Below, in pieces: positions 47,550 to 61,064 of a DNA stretch of 64,000 nt. Under the pieces are notes generated by a model that saw only the letters and a program-made list of their open reading frames with translations, was not told the origin of the DNA and ran no database searches. The stretch spans positions 4,712,001 to 4,776,000 of the forward strand of contig OY727096.1 in the NCBI GenBank assembly GCA_963402885.1. The letters are read 5' to 3'. Position 1 is the first letter of the stretch; every line of letters starts with the position of its first letter. The DNA is from Antedon bifida. Taxonomy: Eukaryota > Echinodermata > Crinoidea > Comatulida > Antedonidae. A program made the translations under genes and the position numbers.

Positions 47550-50480
47550 AATATCAATTGCTGTGTGTGCACGTAATTAAAACAGAAAAGCTGACATTAA
47601 AAAATTGAAAATGTCTTTGCTCGCCGCAGCCAAGAGCATTTATGTCATCATCACAATCTATGACTTTTGATGATGTGTGTCTTTTGTTGTGACTTACACG
47701 TCTAATATTGAATGACATTTCTTCTATGGCACTTTTTTCTGGCACAGTTCCTTAAGTCATTCTCCACATTCACGTGTACTGACTTCTCGGATTGAAAATC
47801 TGAAAAGATTAGGCCTATCTTCTAAAAGCTAGTATGCATGCGCAAATATGTTCGTTATACTCTGCATAACAAATATTGAATATGTGTCAAAGCTTCGGGA
47901 CATAGTTACGTAGAACTGCATTTTAGTCACACATTACATAATATGGTATAACCGTGCTATAATATATGGAATAAAAGTAGGCCTAAGTCACTTTGTAATG
48001 CAAGTCACTGCAATAGTCGACATTCCTTGTATATAAGCCGTGTTAATAATATTATTTACATACGATCTATAAGCCATTATAGGCGAGGAATATTCCGTTA
48101 CATAGATCAACCATAATTCATGTCCGATACGCTATTACTGCCCCATAACTTAGATTGCTATACATTTAAATGTAGGATTTATCATACATTGTTGGCTATA
48201 CCGGAGGCTGATAAATGAACCCGCAGTCCGCATATTATTATACCATTACAGCACACTGCATATAAACATACGTTTTTGGATGTTGTTTAAATCGAACTAA
48301 ACTGAATTCATTTAAAATGTTTGAAGAAAATAGAACACATGTCTAGTTCTAGTTGTACCATGACCTAGTGGATCATATGAGCGTAACAGATGAGATACAG
48401 TAGTAGTACTCATCATGATACGATACACAGGCATAAGCCATATCTCCTAGTGGTGCCTATCTCTCCGGGATGAACACATTTAGGCTGTCGTAAATTAAAA
48501 CAAAAACAATATAACCAAAAACAAAACATTGTATATTTATTCATTTATTAAACAAAATCTTTATTCAGGATTATAATCAGGTAGGCCTGTCTTTATTTCC
48601 TGTAATTTATTTTTATATAAAATAAAATTGGGGGAAAAAATTGTAGTTTTGACGAAGTTTTGGAAGCTGTTTGTCTTCTCTACATAGTATAGAAATGCAT
48701 GTACAAATAAAATCACCTTTGTTTAGTTTGACGATGCCAATATTATGATGAATCGTTAAATACAGTATTTATCGATGTTTTCTTGTCCTACTCCTATAGA
48801 GTTATATCATGATTATTCTTTTCTCAATACTTTAGTTTTCTCAATACGTTCAGCTTCAGAACACCGCGTTGTTGAGTGTGATTAAACAAATTTATGCTCT
48901 TAACTAACGATTTTTAAATTTAACAGTTGCATAACTTATACTGCTACAGGTTTTATCGTTTCGATTGTGTATATTGTACATGTCTACATAAATTGATTTT
49001 TGAACAAAAATAAACATTTACGATCGCGTTGAATTATGGGTCGCATAATAAAATAACCATTCGATAGCATGCAATTATTTTACTACAATCGAATGTGACG
49101 ATCGCTTTCCTGTTCAATGATACGATTAAACTCTGATCTACTGTATATCGATAGCTCCCTCTATGTAATTGACTCGGTTTCTCCCACCATTCTTACATTT
49201 TTACTGTTGATAAATGATCTAAAATCCTTATTTGGTGATATCTTAATTTCGATCTTTCTTTTTTTTATGTTAAAAAAAGAATTCGGTATGCCATAAATGC
49301 ACAAACGCAGCAAATGCGTTTCTGTAGAAACATACTATACTCGGTACACTGTTTCGCCTTAAATCAAACGCGTTGCAAACGTTGAGTTAGTTACACAAGC
49401 AAACTCCGTTTAAATCTATACGTCAGCTCACATTCGTTCCGTTTAAATATTGACGCGTTTTTTCACATGCTCCGGCTCACACAAGTACATTATGTTTAAC
49501 GCAACAAACGCGTTTCAAATGCTGCGTGCGTTTTGTAACCAAATCCATTCGTTTGCTCACCGAACCTGACCCGCTATACGCTTTTAAAATGTGTTCACAA
49601 GCCTTAAAGAAAATATTCTTGACGATAAAACGTATCCACATTAAGCTGGCGTACTTAGATGCAATCCAGCTTAAAACTCTGACCAAACTAAGTGATTTTT
49701 TAATGGCCCACCTACGCTTCTCATTCAACGAAAAAACATTTATTTTATTTATTATACAGGCCTATGTTTAAAGTATTTACGCGTCAAAAAGCCGCCGTAA
49801 AGTTAAGTAATTGATCGTCATTCGTTCTGTGAAATGTAGTTTTATCATTCGCCATGTAAACACATTAAGTTGTCTTAGTCATGTTTGATTTGTCAAGTCT
49901 ATGCTTAAGGACTAGATAAATAAGTAAAACGTAGAAACGCATCCATTTTGATATACATTCTATCTAACAAGGCATATTAATGTAAAATATTAGAAATATA
50001 CAGTGTAAACAGTAATTATTCCAATACGGATTTCCGCCTTATATGTTCACACTCCCATTTTACTTACAAATACAAATACATTTATTCATAAAATCACAAA
50101 TAAAATAATAGTATTTACAATAGTACATTTATAGTATTTACCATATAGACAACAATTGTACGTAAATATGATATTAAATCATGGAGGATTTCTTCCATGG
50201 AAAATATCAAATTATAATGGACCTCAAAAGAGCTTTATAATGGATTTTGACATGAATGTTTTTAGTATCTATACTTGTTACAGTATACAATTGTAAAACA
50301 TCTATAAACTAAATGTAGGCCTATGTCTACTTATTTAAGATCACGTAGGCCTTATGTTTTAAGATAGGTCATGTCGCGTTAACAAAAATCAAATAAGAAA
50401 TATACTTATATACAATTCTTGTTTGTTGTACTGAAAACTTTATACGCAGAGCGTGATTGACAACGATGCGTCAGTGCGCC

Positions 50481-50647
50481 TTTAAGTCTGGTTTCTTGGA
50501 CGCAATGCAACGATGCAGTCAAACGCCAGTGAGTTGACCAATCACAAACGACAGTTCGGATGATCTATCGAGTCGTGATTGGTCGAATTGCTTGCAGCGC
50601 ACTAGTGCGTCCTTTCGTTGCATCCAAGTCGAAACCAAGCTTTAAGC
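50481..50647. mobile_element. Palindromic element, family B
   Basis: TTTAAGTCTGGTTTCTTGG and, reversed, CCAAGTCGAAACCAAGCTTT form the ends. The inner TTGACCAATCACAA and TCGTGATTGGTCGAA are also inverted. Similar units are at 60951-61064 and 63305-63561. Confidence 0.7.
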
Positions 50648-51430
50648 GTAGAGAGAGATATGGAAGATGGAAACATGAATGCGCATGCGTATAAGTTGAC
50701 GCTTTCGATTCGCCCGAACAAATTCGACAAGTGGGAAATCGGCTTTAACCACACACAAATAATGCACTTGTATATTTTATATTTTTTTTATTTATTCCAT
50801 TCAGTTATACACAAAAAAAGTTCTAATAAACCAAGCCCAGCAATAAAATTTCAAAAAAGTACAATATTTTATTGACATGATTACAATACCGACACTTATC
50901 GAATTATCATATTTTTCATTCATCATAGAAAATATATATTCCATAAATTACTTTCTTACCGTCGTCATGACAATACGTCCTCTTTTCTGTACTCCTCTTT
51001 TGATGGGATATTGTTAAGTTATTACTGTATATCAGTTATAACGATTTTCAATCAGTGACTCATTGTTAATTATGCAAGATGCGGAAATGAATCACATTAG
51101 CTAATGGTAGAGTGGAATGTGGTTGATGATGTAGATGTCTTTTACATTGGTCTACGTGGGATTAGATTAAATCCTTCCACAAGGGCTCTTTGATGACAAT
51201 CATGGAAAAAGAAGAAATTGTTTTTTTGAATGAACTACGAAAACGTTTGAGGAATGTTATTTCATGGTTACCCTGTTTGACAATGATAAATTATGTTATG
51301 CCTATTGACATCATAGTAGTTAACACGCGTTTTAATTAATATTTAACCCTCATTAACAACAATATTATTTTCTCCTTTCTTTTAAACTACTGTACACATT
51401 TATCATATTACCAAAAGCACCCTTATAATG

Positions 51431-51720
51431 AGCCAACAATGAATGTAACAATACCTAAATACACCCTTAGTAAAATGAATTCGTCCTTTAAAGTTGCAGG
51501 CGCAAAAAAATGGAACAGTTTACCAATTAATATTAAATCGGCACCAACAATTACGTCCTTTAAGGCTAGATACAAATCTCATTTCTTTTCATAAAAACTG
51601 TATTATATTTAATTAAGTTTCTCTTTTGTATATTTTGATTAAGACAGGACCACAATGTAAAACAGATACACTGTTATCTGATTGTTTTATCCTGTATAAA
51701 TATATTATTTATTATTATTA
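51431..51720 (+). mobile_element. LINE 3' end (ORF2 C-terminus and tail)
   Basis: The plus strand reads KKWNSLPINIKSAPTITSFK, then ARYKSHFFS and a stop (TAA near 51592). This is the typical C-terminus of CR1/L2/Jockey-type ORF2. A non-coding tail ends in (ATT)n near 51720. It is 5'-truncated. Confidence 0.7.
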
Positions 51721-52421
51721 TTAATATTATTATAATTTTTTATTTAAAATGACGTAATATTAACAAAAAAGATATGTTTCGGTTCAGTAAATCTAAATAC
51801 GCAATGTTACATTTGTTACGTCTGTACATATGATTATTATTATTATGCATGCAAACATCCAACAATATAAACAAATAGTGATCAAGTACATTTGTAGAAA
51901 CCTTCTTTCCATTATCATTTTGACAGGATATTTATCTGTCCTTTTGATCTCGTCAGCTTAATGTGCCCACCGCTCTTAGTAAGGTTAATTTTATTAAAAC
52001 TGTCGATATACCTGCAATACAACGTCAAACTGCATCGACGTAATATCATTATGAATTTTTCTCAAGGAGTCAGCGCCGATATTGCATCGACCAATAAGAT
52101 TCGAGAACCGAGCTTACATCGCGACAAGCCTTATGTTAAGAATACAGCTGTTTATGGAATGCAACATCGCGGAAACGGGTTTAGACTGACAGACGGTGTT
52201 TCGGAGGAATAAGCGTACGACGAACAGTGTCGCTGGCTGCTACAACAGCGAAGTGGCCTCAATGTAAGACCTCGGCAAGCTTCGCCGCCCCGAATTCTTG
52301 AACCCGCTTCCATCGGTAATTATCTGGGGATAATATTATTCGACGCTATCGTCTAAGCACCATCTGTATATACTGTTTTAATTATAGGCTGTCATCCATA
52401 GATACAGATCAGATCGTCACC

Positions 52422-53585
52422 ATGGGCACAGTACTGTCACTCTCACCCCGTCAAAAGGATTGTGGATATTGTAGCGGGACAAGCAGCCTTACCATGAGCA
52501 ACATAAACGCATTTTACAACTCCAAGAATTTTAATGTTAATTCTACGGATACTACGTCGATTTCCACCGGCTGCAGTACAACTAACACCGAAAAGAAATC
52601 TATGCGAAAGCATTCCATATTCATCAGTAACCTTGGGTGGAAAATGTTCAACCCTTCTGGAAAGAAGAAATCTTCCGGACATATACCTTTAACAAGTGTA
52701 AGTACAACAATTGCCAATAATCATACGAATACTAATATGGGATTGACGAATTCGGATAAGGCGAATAATAATGTTTTAAAACCAAAGACTACTAATAGGC
52801 CTATACCACGATCGAATTTAATTCCAATGAACACACTAGATTCCAATGGGAATACGGAAGATCTAGATTCAAGTATAAAGAAATCGTTTTCATGTTTTAA
52901 TCTGAACACAAGTTCAAATGCAAATTATACTGCTATAGCGAATTTATCAACAACATCTCAACCACCACCACCTAAACAGCCAGCTCCCCAGCACACCGTC
53001 AAGCCCACCAATTCCAGCGTCACTACGACCTCTTTCACGTATTCCAATGCCTCCTCTTTGAGAAAGTCCCAAAGTGGGCCTAACGTCCGCGCTGGAAGCG
53101 GACTGATAACCAGCAGAAAGTTCGTGCAATCGTCTACAAGTGAACTTCTAAAATGTTTAGCAAATTTTGTAAGATTTCACTGCCCGTACCTTAAGGATTT
53201 TGACACTGCGGATGCCATCGTCTGGCTTCGAGCCGTTGACCGCTCCTTGCTTATACAAGGATGGCAGGATGTAAACTTTCTGTCATCACCAAACGTCGTC
53301 TTCGTATTCATGTTGGTGCGCGAACTTCTGACAAAATCAAGAGTCAGAAAGCCGCAAGAACTTCAAGGCATGCTACTTACTTGTTTATACCTTTCGTATA
53401 GTTACATGGGCAATGAAATCAGTTATCCTCTTAAACCATTCCTGGTGGATGAAAGTCGGGAAAAGTTTTGGGATCGATGTCTAAAGATTGTAAATGACTG
53501 CAGCGGCAAAATGCTGCGAATTAACCGTGATTCCAACTTCTTTACAAGTATGCTAGCCGATCTAAAATCATACGCTAAGGTCTAA
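52422..53585 (+). CDS. CDK5R1: CDK5R1 (p35), activator of CDK5
   Basis: An intron-free coding region of 387 aa starts [10 protein letters not shown], as in human p35, with Gly2 for myristoylation and membrane attachment. The N-terminal p10 part keeps the basic patch ([13 protein letters not shown], residues 62-74; KKK at 81) and the [11 protein letters not shown] element near 153, followed by a proline-rich run near 180. The C-terminal cyclin-like CDK5-binding domain (about 237-380) is highly conserved: [42 protein letters not shown] and KPFLV. It is 80 residues longer than human p35 (307), mainly through an Asn/Thr/Ser-rich insert at about 85-150. It lies downstream of PSMD11 in the same orientation, with the same order as in human. 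CACC before the ATG gives a good start context. Confidence 0.97.
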   Translation: MGTVLSLSPRQKDCGYCSGTSSLTMSNINAFYNSKNFNVNSTDTTSISTGCSTTNTEKKSMRKHSIFISNLGWKMFNPSGKKKSSGHIPLTSVSTTIANNHTNTNMGLTNSDKANNNVLKPKTTNRPIPRSNLIPMNTLDSNGNTEDLDSSIKKSFSCFNLNTSSNANYTAIANLSTTSQPPPPKQPAPQHTVKPTNSSVTTTSFTYSNASSLRKSQSGPNVRAGSGLITSRKFVQSSTSELLKCLANFVRFHCPYLKDFDTADAIVWLRAVDRSLLIQGWQDVNFLSSPNVVFVFMLVRELLTKSRVRKPQELQGMLLTCLYLSYSYMGNEISYPLKPFLVDESREKFWDRCLKIVNDCSGKMLRINRDSNFFTSMLADLKSYAKV

Positions 53586-53768
53586 AGAATATATTTTTAA
53601 AAACAAAACCACTACACGTAATGATTCAGCAATCAGGCGGTGGTCAGAAGAGTATTTAAAATAAACAAAGGAACACCACGGGTGCTCAACAGATTGTGAA
53701 TTTTTAATTCCTAATTGTGCAATGAAGAATTATGTAGTCTGCTATTTATTGAATGTATGAAGTTGTGA

Positions 53769-53774
53769 AATAAA
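53769..53774 (+). terminator. Candidate poly(A) signal of CDK5R1
   Basis: AATAAA lies 183 bases after the stop codon; another is at 53660. Vertebrate CDK5R1 has a long 3' UTR, so a later site is possible. Confidence 0.35.
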
Positions 53775-56674
53775 CATCTGTAAACATAGTGTTATGATCA
53801 ATTGTAGTGTACCAATTTGGTACCATCTTTAACAAAACAAGAAATGGAAATTATGTCTGTGTAAATCAACAGGAATATATGAACAAGTTTTTTGACAAAT
53901 TCTTTAGGAATAATGTAATAATAAACGTTGATATTGAAAGGTGAACACACGAAACCAAGATTGGCACTTTTCAAATGATTGTTCTACGATGAAAATGCCG
54001 ACAACATTACGCTCCTGCTGTGTTTGATTTGTCCCGCTGCTGAAACATGATTCTCGTGGTGAACACAGAAGCAGACGGTGTCCAGATGCAAAATATTGGG
54101 CCTAGCCGTTTTATGAATAATTCAAAAACAGATATTCAGAAACTATCGTAAACCTTCAGTTATTGTGATGTATAGTTTTAGTACGTGGTAAATTACCTAC
54201 CCTGTAACTAATTAACATACGTATATGGACTACAGGAATTTGTATAATTGGAATTGTTATTGAACGAAGATGCAGATTGGAAATCAGAAAATGTGTTTTC
54301 TAAAGTAATGTATCAAGTAATACTCATGGGGATTGAAGAGTACTTTATTTACAGCCAATTATTTTTGGAGATAGAAAACAATACATGGAACGAATAGCAT
54401 TGTCAAGCAATGCAGAGATATCTAGTTTTACAACATCCTCCCCAACGCGTCATTATGAAACGCCAATTACCAAGATTCGCTACACGAAAACAAGCGCTCA
54501 CACAGAAAGCTAATTATGTATTCGTGGATGTGTAGTAAATTAAAGCGTGGATAAATATATCGTATCCTTTTTAGCTATAACCAGCGACGTTCTAAAAGGT
54601 TAATTCGTTCAACAACGAAGAAGGATTCAACATTGTTAATATGGCAATTTGTAAATGAGTATTATTATAACTGGGAAATGTTGAATTGTGTTTCATTAAG
54701 GCCTCTCCATCTTATCGTAGAACATAGGCTAGCATTTGTAATACAATCCAATTTATACGACTGTGGTATATGAATTATCAGATAGGTTTAATACTTTTAC
54801 CGCCAAATTGTGTATGCTATTATAAATTGAGAAACTGATAGAAGTAATGACATGCGGGAAAAGAAATATTCATAAAACGGCTCAATATTCGTATTTAATG
54901 TATTTTGCTCCTAGCAACAGATATTTAAATTAAGACGGCTCTGTTGATGAAAATCTCCTGCGTTTTCACTGCGCATGTCCGTCAAATAATAAGAAAAAAA
55001 CCACACGTCCTTAAGCGGAAGTAACTACCGGCGTAAAAAGGAAATATCATTACGCGCATTAATGGTACGCGCTCAAAACTAATTGAATCATCATTTTCGT
55101 GCTTTAAGCGGAAATGATTTGTCATTACGTACATTAAACGGGAGTGAATATTAAGCAAATTCTGTCCACGTGCGCAACATATTTGAGTGTGTATACGTGC
55201 TACTGTTACATTGTTTAAATATAGTTTTGTAACAGGTTTTCATCTGAAAACATTAAATTAGATAAATAAAAATGGCGACTAGTCGATGTTAAACGTGCTT
55301 CTACTAAGAAATATTGTGGACACCCATATTGATTTTCTTCGCGACGCCGTTGAACAGCGACTAAATAAAACACGAATAGGTAATAACAAATGCTGTAATC
55401 CAATATTATAAGTATAATAGCATTTTTTTATTGTCTCCGAGAGAATTATTTTCTATTTAAATTATTTATGTTGTAAAAAGTAAATTCATAATTATTTATT
55501 ATGGTAAATGCATTTTATGAAATTAATGTGTGTCAGTTCTATGCAGTTGTGTGTACGATTTTTATTAAGCATATTTTAAAATTAATTTATTTTCAATATC
55601 TAAGTATATTCCTTCCTTTCCAATTCAATCTGTGTGTTTTATTATGGAATTCTGTTTTTAAAAATGTAGTATTTAAAAAACCGAAAAGGATATCATTCCA
55701 ATTGTTTTAAGCATATTTTTTAATTTTTTATTACTATTACCTTATGATATTGTGATTTCTCAGAGTTATGTTTTATATGATTGTTCTGTAATACAGTTTT
55801 AAAGGTCACATATTTTATTCATCAATTGAGTGCGCATGCTCTAATATATTAACCGAGAGCGTAGCTAGAAATTGCTCATACTTACTGTAGATAACTGAAA
55901 ACATACAATATCATTATACAACGGGATAAAATTATCTGAATATTTTACGTTCAAAAAACCAATTCTTCTTAAAACTTTTAGTTTAAAATCGTTTTCCTCT
56001 ATTATGAATTTTAATATTGGGAAAGGTTTAAAGATTGCTAGTTCCTTCATATTCATTAAACTTTGATTGGTTTGTTTTCTTGCATTTCGGAGACACACGC
56101 CGTTTCGTATGCGTTGTTGTACGTGCACTGTGCGTATAAATACGTAGTACGCGCAATATACAAGTGTGGAACATAACGTGCAAATTTAATATAGTTTTTT
56201 TTTATCAAAGAAATTCACACTAATATGACAGTATATTAATTATTTATTTCTAACTTGTGCATTTTAATGAACTGCTTAACTGCAATACCATTAATAATCT
56301 CGGAATTATAATGAAGCTGATACGTTTTGGCATAATTAATAAGAGCCATGTTTCTCCAAGAAAATGTACCGTAATTAAATTGGCTGTAGTTTTCAATTTA
56401 CTCTACCTTCTTAATTATTAATTGCTTCAGTATGGAACGCACACGTCGCCTAATAATCCCTGCTTTCTGTATCATCGCTTTACGTTGGGATGACCAAGTA
56501 GGCATACGTCATCGCAACTATACCTTTTAATAATACACGTCGTCTTTACTAATTAAACGACGATTAAATTGGCACATGACTGATGTTCATAAATAGCATT
56601 TGTAATATTATTAATAGATGAGTAAATAACCCTGTGTTGTTTATGTTAAAATGATTGCCGCGAAATCCCAATGG

Positions 56675-56742
56675 ACTGACCTGGATGGAAAAGGTTAATG
56701 CAAATATAACTGACCTGGGTGGAAAAGGTTAATGCAAATATG
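56675..56742 (+). repeat. 34-bp tandem duplication carrying two POU octamers
   Basis: The unit ACTGACCTGG(A/G)TGG, AAAAGGTTAATGCAAATAT is present twice in a row. Each unit has a perfect ATGCAAAT (56698-56705 and 56732-56739) and a TGACCT nuclear-receptor half-site. Confidence 0.75.
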
Positions 56743-57894
56743 TTTGTATATTCGAAAAATATACATCCACAGGCCTAATGCATTTGTAAATTCTTCCAAA
56801 ATTTACTACGGTATTTTATTTACAGGTTTCGAAAATACTGTACATCCGAGTGTGCTACGTGTGTATGTACTATGACCTTACTGCATAATGTTCGCATCTA
56901 CGTCATTATTATAATGTACACGCGTGACCTCATGTGTGTAAATTAACATCAACGTCATGTTTGTGCAATTAATGACCTTTATCTCGAGCGTAAACATCTT
57001 GATGTTTAAACCCACGTAATTAAATTGTATTTATACATGACCTCTGTGCTAAAACCATGTACATTTGTCATGATCACTGTGCTCAATTTTATTCATATTT
57101 GACAAAGTAAAAATAGTGTTTTTTCATGAGCTTTGTAATGATTATCCGATTATAAACATCTTAAAGTAAAAAAATCTAATCTTGAAAATATTTGCGATGA
57201 CGTCTGAAATTTAAATATACAGTATTACAATTTACCAATGCGCATGCGTAATAACGTACTACGACAGTACGTGTGTGTTTTCCAAAATACGTATGTTAAT
57301 TCCACGTCTAATTTACTATGCACAAACGATTAATTATAGTTCAATAATATGCTGATTATTCTAATGGTTGCTACAAAGTTCGGTAATTCCTGAATGATCT
57401 TTCGTATGAAAAACGTTACCCTCTGTTTGTGCATCTGGTTCCTATGACCGTTTACCCGCAACTAACGGTATCGGCACGCCCGATTTGTCTGTTTTTTTAT
57501 GAACCATATTGCAATATTACTCAACAACATTAGAAATATGAAATCGCCGCTCCATCCATAATTTGGACATTTTGCACTATAACGTATTTTATAGCAGAGA
57601 AGGTTTTAGAATATAAATATCATTTTATTTAAACATGTACATAATATATAATTATAATGGTATTTTATAAACTGTGCGAATAATAAATGAACCGGAGATT
57701 TAAAAAATGGAATATTGATTTACTATAGATCCAATTTAACGCTGAATATTATGATTAACATTAACATACTGACTCGCACATTGGTCCTTTAAGTAAGTAA
57801 ATAATATCGTTGACTTGTCTTACTCGATCAATAGTTATATGCTTTACAAAATAAGGTGTGACTGTGATGTCATACATTACCGTGTCTAATGTCT

Positions 57895-58460
57895 AAAACA
57901 CTCACTGTAAAAATAGTATTTAGATCTTAAACAGCTTTGTCCACACATTTAGCCTTAAACATGTTTAGATATGAACATGTTTAGGTTCTAAATATATTCT
58001 AAACATGTAGTCTGTATCCAACTCAACACATCAGTGACGTGTTTAAAACACTACACTGTAAAAATAGTGTTTAAATCTGAAACAGCTTTGTCCACACATT
58101 TAGCCTTAAACATGTTTAGATATGAACATGTTTAGCTAATTCTAAATTCATTCTAAACATTTAGTCTGTATCCAACTCAACACATCAGTGACGTGTTGAT
58201 TGTTAAACATGTGGAGCAATATAAAGACACGTTTAGGTTTTAAACATGTTTAATTTGCCATGTGTAGAGCTTTTTTCCACCACAGTAAAATCATATGCAA
58301 GCAACGGTAAACACGTACCTAAACATGTTGACTGAACATAATAGTGACATGTTGACTGCTAAACGAGTGGAGCAAAACAACATGTAGCTATAAACACGTT
58401 TAGGTTTTAAACACGCTAAACATGTAACTACGTGTTTAAAAGTGTTTAAAAGCTAAATGT
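57895..58460. repeat. 151-bp tandem duplication and AAACATGTTT cluster
   Basis: Two tandem units (start near 57895 and 58046) share CACTGTAAAAATAGT, CAGCTTTGTCCACACATTT and CAACTCAACACATCAGTGAC. Each unit has AAACATGTTT and GAACATGTTT six bases apart (57957-57982 and 58108-58133). A further AAACATGTTT is at 58242-58251, and variants (ACACGTTTA, AACATGTTG) continue to about 58460. Confidence 0.75.
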
Positions 58461-60039
58461 GTAGAAAAGTGTATGATATTCTTTATGATCCATAATATAA
58501 AAGGGGTGTTGCAATATTAATCATTTTCTTCCCTAATATTCAAACGCACATGATTTTGTATAGTTTATAAAGCACTGCCAATTAATAATGGTTCTCAATA
58601 ATACCAATTGGACGTTTAACATCAAGTGCAGCGAAATATTTCACACATTGTGCTTGTGTTTAATTCATCTGTACTTAAGTTTTGTCTTGTTTAATAATAG
58701 TCGAAAACACATTGTACAATTGTGTGTGACTATAATATGAAAGGTATATGACGTACGGTTATGGGCTTAGCTTTTAAGACACTGTTGAAAAGTGAATCGG
58801 AAAATATCAAAGGTCATTTTGAGGCTTTACATTAAATTGAATGAATGTAAATCTTTATAATTCTGCACGATGTTATGAAGTACCGTACGCATTAAAAACC
58901 GTATATTATAGCGTATTGCAAAACATCTCCTTATGGCGGCGTCACGTAAATGACTTCAACTCATGGTAAATTAGCATACCGTGCAGTCATGTATTTTTGT
59001 TCGTCAGATATTATTTTGATAATTAAATAATGGCTATGTGTACTTAGATATAAGAAATAAATGTAACGTTGATTTTCTGCTCAAATTTCGGATTGACTAC
59101 AATTTTGAGTATGAAATCACGCGTTTGCTTTGAATAAGATGATGTTGGTTATGTACATTCCAATTACTGGGATATAACAGAATGCGTTAGCGGTAATACT
59201 TTCAAAGTGTCAAGATAACCATTGTGGGTGTGGCATTATTTTGGGGAGGGGAAGGGGTGTGTCGTTAGTGTGAACTGGAAGGAAGATGTGTGAGTAATCA
59301 TAATATGTAATAAAACAACATTGTAGATAGAAAAATATATTAATAATAAGCAAGGCTGTACATAATCTATATGGGATAAAATACCCTGCACCGTTGCTAC
59401 AATATGTAACGTGACAAAAAATTAGATTCCAACGAATTAATATGTATTAAATAAATTATTATGGTGAACAGTATGTATGTACAAAAATTGAAATGTTAGA
59501 TTGCCGGTCCAGTTCTCCATTCAATTGAAGTGTTTTGATATCCAATGTTTCACCAACCGTTGTGTGTACTTAGTTTCTTTCTCTTGTGAATAAATACATT
59601 GAAAGGACATGCGTCGACAAGAAATCGATCGTTGTGTGTATGTTTTTTTTTATTACTTGTTTAACATAATTTGTCGCTCAGTCATCGCGTCTCAAGCGTG
59701 TATAAGGTTTAAATATGAAATTGTATCTATGGTGAATATACGGTATAAACTTAATAACATTATGATCGCCGTATTGGTGTCATTCGTCACCAAACTGCCG
59801 TCATAATCATCTTCTTCGTGATATAATTTCTACTTCGTTATATTCATACTTGGCATGGGAGAGTACAGGATGCTTTGGCAATAAGGGCCGAACAAGAGGT
59901 ACGAGGTCCTCGTCCAGAAAACATACCTAGAAACGCATTCCCATTTCCCCCAATTTCCAAAATGGGGCCGGATTCTGCTCGGCTCTCCTGAATCCGTATA
60001 TTTTATAATGTCATAATCGGCCAATCTAGATATCACCAT

Positions 60040-60470
60040 CAACATATCATGGTCAACATCATCATTATCAACATATCATGGTCAACATCATCATCAACAT
60101 CATCATTATCAACATATCATGGTCAACATCATCATCAACATCATCATCATCATCAACATTATCATGGTCAACATCATCATCAATATATCATGGTCAACAT
60201 CATCATCATCATCAACATATCATCATCAACATATCATGGTCAACATCATCATCAACATATCATGGTCAACATCATCATCATCATCAACATCATCATCAAC
60301 ATATCATGGTCAACATCATCAACATATCATGGTCAACATATCATGATCAACATCATCAACATCATCATCGTCATCAACATCATCATCAACATATCATCAT
60401 CATCATATCATGATCAACATCATCAACATATCATGGTCAACATCATCAACATATCATCAACATCATCATT
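60040..60470 (+). repeat. Imperfect CAT/AACATATCATGGTC tandem array
   Basis: About 430 bp of ATCATC and AACATATCATGGTC words alternate. Reading frames of up to 147 codons run through it in all three forward frames (poly-Ser/His/Ile), which is the result of repetition and not of coding. A shorter (CAT)n stretch follows at 60532-60612 after an AT-rich gap. Confidence 0.85.
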
Positions 60471-60950
60471 TATTTATTATTTATTTATTTAACTTTATTT
60501 TACAAGGGTAGCTCTAACAAATGTACTATCAACATCATGATCATCATCAACATCATCATGATCGTCATCATCATCATCACCATCTTCGTCTTCGTCATCA
60601 TCATCCTCGTTGTCGTTTTGACAATATCATCAGGCTGCAAAAAAAAACCATAGTGCATTTTCATTTTAATTGGATCGTCAATATTGTTATCAAGAAAAGA
60701 AACCATTATGCCTTGTGGTTTTGAGAAACCCATAGCATGTTGTTGATGGTACAAATGATATAAAAGTTTTATATATACCAGGCCTGTTCGTGTGCTTTAT
60801 ATTATTCTATACGTCTTGACAACATATGTTTATGGAACACATACTGTGGTTTTAATGACTGTTAATGTTAAGAGCTAGCTGTAGTCAATCATCGTGACGT
60901 TTCAACCTACCACGTGTTAATGATCTATTTAATTTGAGAACATAAAGCTT

Positions 60951-61064
60951 GGTTCCCACTAGGACGTAAGCGCAAAGTAAGTGATTTGGCCAATCACAAG
61001 CGATGGATTATTCGAACTGCCGCTTGTCATTGGTCAACTCGCTTGCGTTGCCGCGCTGTATACA
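60951..61064. mobile_element. Palindromic element, family B (right end missing)
   Basis: The left end is AAGCTTGGTTCCCACTAGG; the inverted inner words are GGCCAATCACAAGCG and CGCTTGTCATTGGTCAAC. The terminal AAGCTT copy is not seen at the right. Confidence 0.6.

Larger units (their letters stand above)
45767..52421. other. PSMD11 3' UTR and spacer to CDK5R1
   Basis: No coding gene is seen. The region holds the PSMD11 3' UTR (family-A element at 46111-46253, poly(A) signal at 46661), another family-A element (47415-47549), a stretch with repeated ACGCGTTT/CGTTTAAAT words (49300-49560), a family-B element (50481-50647), a LINE end (51431-51720) and the CDK5R1 5' region. An acceptor-like TTTTAATTATAG ends at about 52387, so the CDK5R1 5' UTR may be split by an intron. 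Confidence 0.55.

Noticed and set aside
51961-52212. 83-codon frame upstream of CDK5R1 as a gene
   Set aside because: No family similarity; more likely 5' flanking or 5' UTR sequence.
59228-59265. Second G-quadruplex candidate
   Set aside because: Only three runs of four Gs are close together; the fourth is missing.
60049-60492. 147-codon frame rich in Ser, His and Ile as a protein
   Set aside because: All forward frames are open because of the CAT-type repeat; it has no splice or start context.
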